A stretch of 15,685 bases of DNA from an uncultured Sphingomonas sp. (GTDB lineage: Bacteria; Pseudomonadota; Alphaproteobacteria; Sphingomonadales; Sphingomonadaceae): positions 1 to 15,685 of the forward strand of contig CADCWB010000094.1 in assembly GCA_902806295.1 (NCBI GenBank), given 5' to 3'. Shown here piece by piece: positions 13,830-15,685 of the stretch. Numbering within the stretch: position 1 is the first letter of the stretch; every line of letters starts with the position of its first letter. A program made the translations under genes and the position numbers. The notes beneath the pieces were generated by a model. The model saw only the letters and a program-made list of their open reading frames with translations, did not search any database and had not been told where the DNA came from.

Positions 13830-15685
13830 ATGATCCCGACCGGCCAGGACAGCCTTCAGACCCGCTCGACGCTGGAAGTCGGCGGCAAGCGCTACGCTTA
13901 TTACAGCCTGGAAAAGGCCGGCGCCGCATTGGGCGACGTCAGCCGCCTGCCCTATTCCATGAAGGTCCTGCTGGAGAACCTGCTGCGGTTCGAGGACGGG
14001 GTCACCGTCACCCAAGATGACCTGAAGGCCATGGCTGACTGGCAAAAGGAGCGGCGGATCGCGCGGGAGATCCAATATCGTCCGGCCCGCGTGCTGATGC
14101 AGGACTTCACCGGCGTGCCCGCGGTGGTCGATCTCGCCGCCATGCGCGATGCTTTGAAGAACCTGGGCGGCGATCCGCAGCGGATCAACCCGCTAGTTCC
14201 GGTGCACCTGGTTATCGACCATTCGGTCATGGTGGACGAGTTCGGCACTCCCAAGGCGTTCGAGGAAAAAATGGACCTTGAGTATTTCCCCAATGGCGAG
14301 GGCTACGAGTTCCTGAAATGGGTTAGCAGGGCGTTCGACATTTTTAGGGTGGCCCCCCGGGAACGGGCATCTGCCACCAGGTCAATCTGGAGCATATCGC
14401 CCAGACCGTCTGGACCTCGGCCGATCAGTCGGGGGAGGAAGTGGCCTATCCCGACACGCTGGTTGGCACCGACAGCCACACGACCATGGTCAATGGCTTG
14501 GGCGTGCTCGGCTGGGGCGTTGGCGGGATCGAGGCGGAGGCGGCGATGCTGGGCCAGCCGGTCTCCATGCTGATCCCCGAAGTGGTCGGCTTCCGCCTCT
14601 CGGGCGCGCTGAAGGAGGGCATCACCGCGACCGACCTGGTGCTCACCGTCACCCAGATGCTGCGCGCCAAGGGCGTGGTCGGGCGTTTCGTCGAGTTCTA
14701 CGGGCCCGGCCTCGACGCGATGACGCTGGCCGACCGCGCGACCATCGCCAACATGGCCCCGGAATATGGCGCGACGTGCGGCTTCTTCCCCGTCGACGAG
14801 CGCACGCTGGAGTATCTCCGCCTGACCGGCCGCGACGAACACCGGATCGAACTGGTGCGCGAATATAGCAAGGCCCAGGGCATGTGGCGGGACGAGTCCA
14901 CGCCCGAGCCGGTGTTCACCGACACGCTCGAACTGGACCTGGCGGGCGTCGAGCCGAGCCTGGCCGGGCCGAAGCGGCCGCAGGATCGTGTGCTGCTGAC
15001 CGACGTCGACGACCAGTTCAATGCCGAGCTCGAAGGGACCTACAAGAAGGCCAATAATCCACGCGTGCCGGTTGCTGGCGAGGACTTCGACCTCGGCAAC
15101 GGGGACGTGGTGATCGCGGCCATCACCAGCTGCACCAACACCTCGAACCCGTCAGTTCTGGTCGCCGCCGGGCTGGTCGCGCGCAAGGCCCGTGCGCTCG
15201 GGCTGGACAGCAAGCCGTGGGTCAAGACCTCGCTCGCGCCGGGCAGCCAGGTCGTCACCGACTATCTCGACCGGGCCGGGCTCAGCGAAGACCTGAACGC
15301 GATCGGTTTCGATCTCGTCGGCTATGGCTGCACTACCTGCATCGGCAACTCCGGGCCGCTGGCGGAGCCGATCAGCCAGGCGATAACCGACCAGGATCTG
15401 GTCGCGGTGTCGGTCCTGTCTGGCAACCGCAACTTCGAGGGCCGGGTATCGCCCGATTGCCGGGCAAACTACCTCGCCTCCCCGCCGCTGGTCGTCGCCT
15501 ACGCATTGGCCGGCACGGTCCGCAGCGACATCGTCAATCAGCCGATCGGTACCGCGCAGAACGGCAACCCGGTTTACCTCAAGGACATCTGGCCGACCAA
15601 CGACGAGGTGCGCGCACTGGTCGACGCACACGTCCACTCGGACCTGTTCCGGCAGCGCTACGCCGATGTGTTCTGCGGCGACGAG
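13830..15685 (+). CDS. acnA: Aconitate hydratase AcnA, frameshifted at about 14353 and cut by the window end
   Basis: This encodes the first 619 or so residues of an AcnA-type aconitase (usually about 890-900), which isomerises citrate and isocitrate in the TCA cycle using a [4Fe-4S] cluster. The opening SLQTRSTLEVGGKRYAYYSL and VLLENLLRFEDG are standard. After Val174 the frame changes. Residues 1-174 are read from 13830, and everything from 14354 on is read in the -1 frame, where homology is intact to the window end. Allowing for one missing base, the cluster ligands fall at Cys435 (SCTNTSNP), Cys501 and Cys504 (CTTCIGNSG), the same numbers I recall for E. coli AcnA; DSHTTM is at 215-220. 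Unshifted translation stops at 14573 (247 residues). The start has GAGAAA upstream. It is either a sequence error, a recent null mutation, or a slip site. Confidence 0.9.
14340..14358 (+). other. Frameshift site in acnA (C6 run)
   Basis: The family sequence here is expected to read F-D-N-F-R-V-V-P-P-G-T-G. The DNA gives GAC ATT TTT AGG GTG GCC CCC CGG, one base short between G14352 and the six C at 14353-14358. Two more changes lie close by: ATT where an Asn codon is expected, and TTT for Phe within a run of five T. Adding one T after G14352 restores V-V-P-P-G. Confidence 0.85.

Noticed and set aside
1..15685. Search for a defence, toxin-antitoxin, phage or biosynthetic island
   Set aside because: Nearly all space is taken by recognisable core or envelope genes; no integrase, transposase, tRNA-linked attachment site or unusual composition block was seen.

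Overview
The window reads as a high-GC chromosomal segment of a Sphingomonas-like alphaproteobacterium (order Sphingomonadales). This is inferred from protein character: an alphaproteobacterial SspB with its conserved C-terminal tail, a DUF2585 protein, an adenosine-kinase-type PfkB kinase, a PagL-like deacylase ending in a NPGID motif, and two kinds of short palindromic intergenic repeat that I associate with this group. Genes are densely packed on both strands. No rRNA, tRNA, CRISPR array, transposase or phage gene is visible.

Layout. 1-506: tail of a LytTR DNA-binding protein and a VOC-fold protein. 460-2678 (minus): a two-gene ABC exporter of the NatA/NatB type. 2651-2775: a cluster of REP-like repeats. 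2788-3900: queG. 3822-4190 (minus): a small lipoprotein. 4278-5279: an adenosine kinase-like PfkB protein. 5283-5642 (minus): a small secreted aromatic-rich protein. 5768-7348 (minus): an APC amino acid permease, with a HIT-family hydrolase upstream of it (7439-7816). 7866-8366: sspB. 8384-8474: a large inverted repeat. 8499-9893: fumC. 9898-11919 (minus): a translationally coupled run of a CDF metal exporter, a DUF2585 membrane protein and a PagL-like lipid A deacylase. 11987-12967: a CorA-type channel. 12964-13164 (minus): a possible small ORF. 13265-13753: a small 'low-affinity iron permease' family protein. 13830-end: aconitase acnA, frameshifted and cut by the window edge.

How the genes fit together. 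Most are housekeeping or envelope genes. fumC and acnA are TCA-cycle enzymes; acnA and queG are Fe-S proteins. The CDF exporter, CorA and the iron permease family protein make a small metal-transport neighbourhood. QueG finishes queuosine synthesis in tRNA, and SspB delivers substrates to ClpXP.

I did not find a convincing undescribed system. The points most worth a second look are a single-base frameshift in acnA at a run of six C, where a -1 slip would restore a nearly normal protein; an ABC ATPase whose best start codon lies inside the hairpin of a dispersed repeat; and the coupling of a metal exporter to a lipid A deacylase. All five convergent gene junctions overlap or touch, with no space for ordinary terminators.
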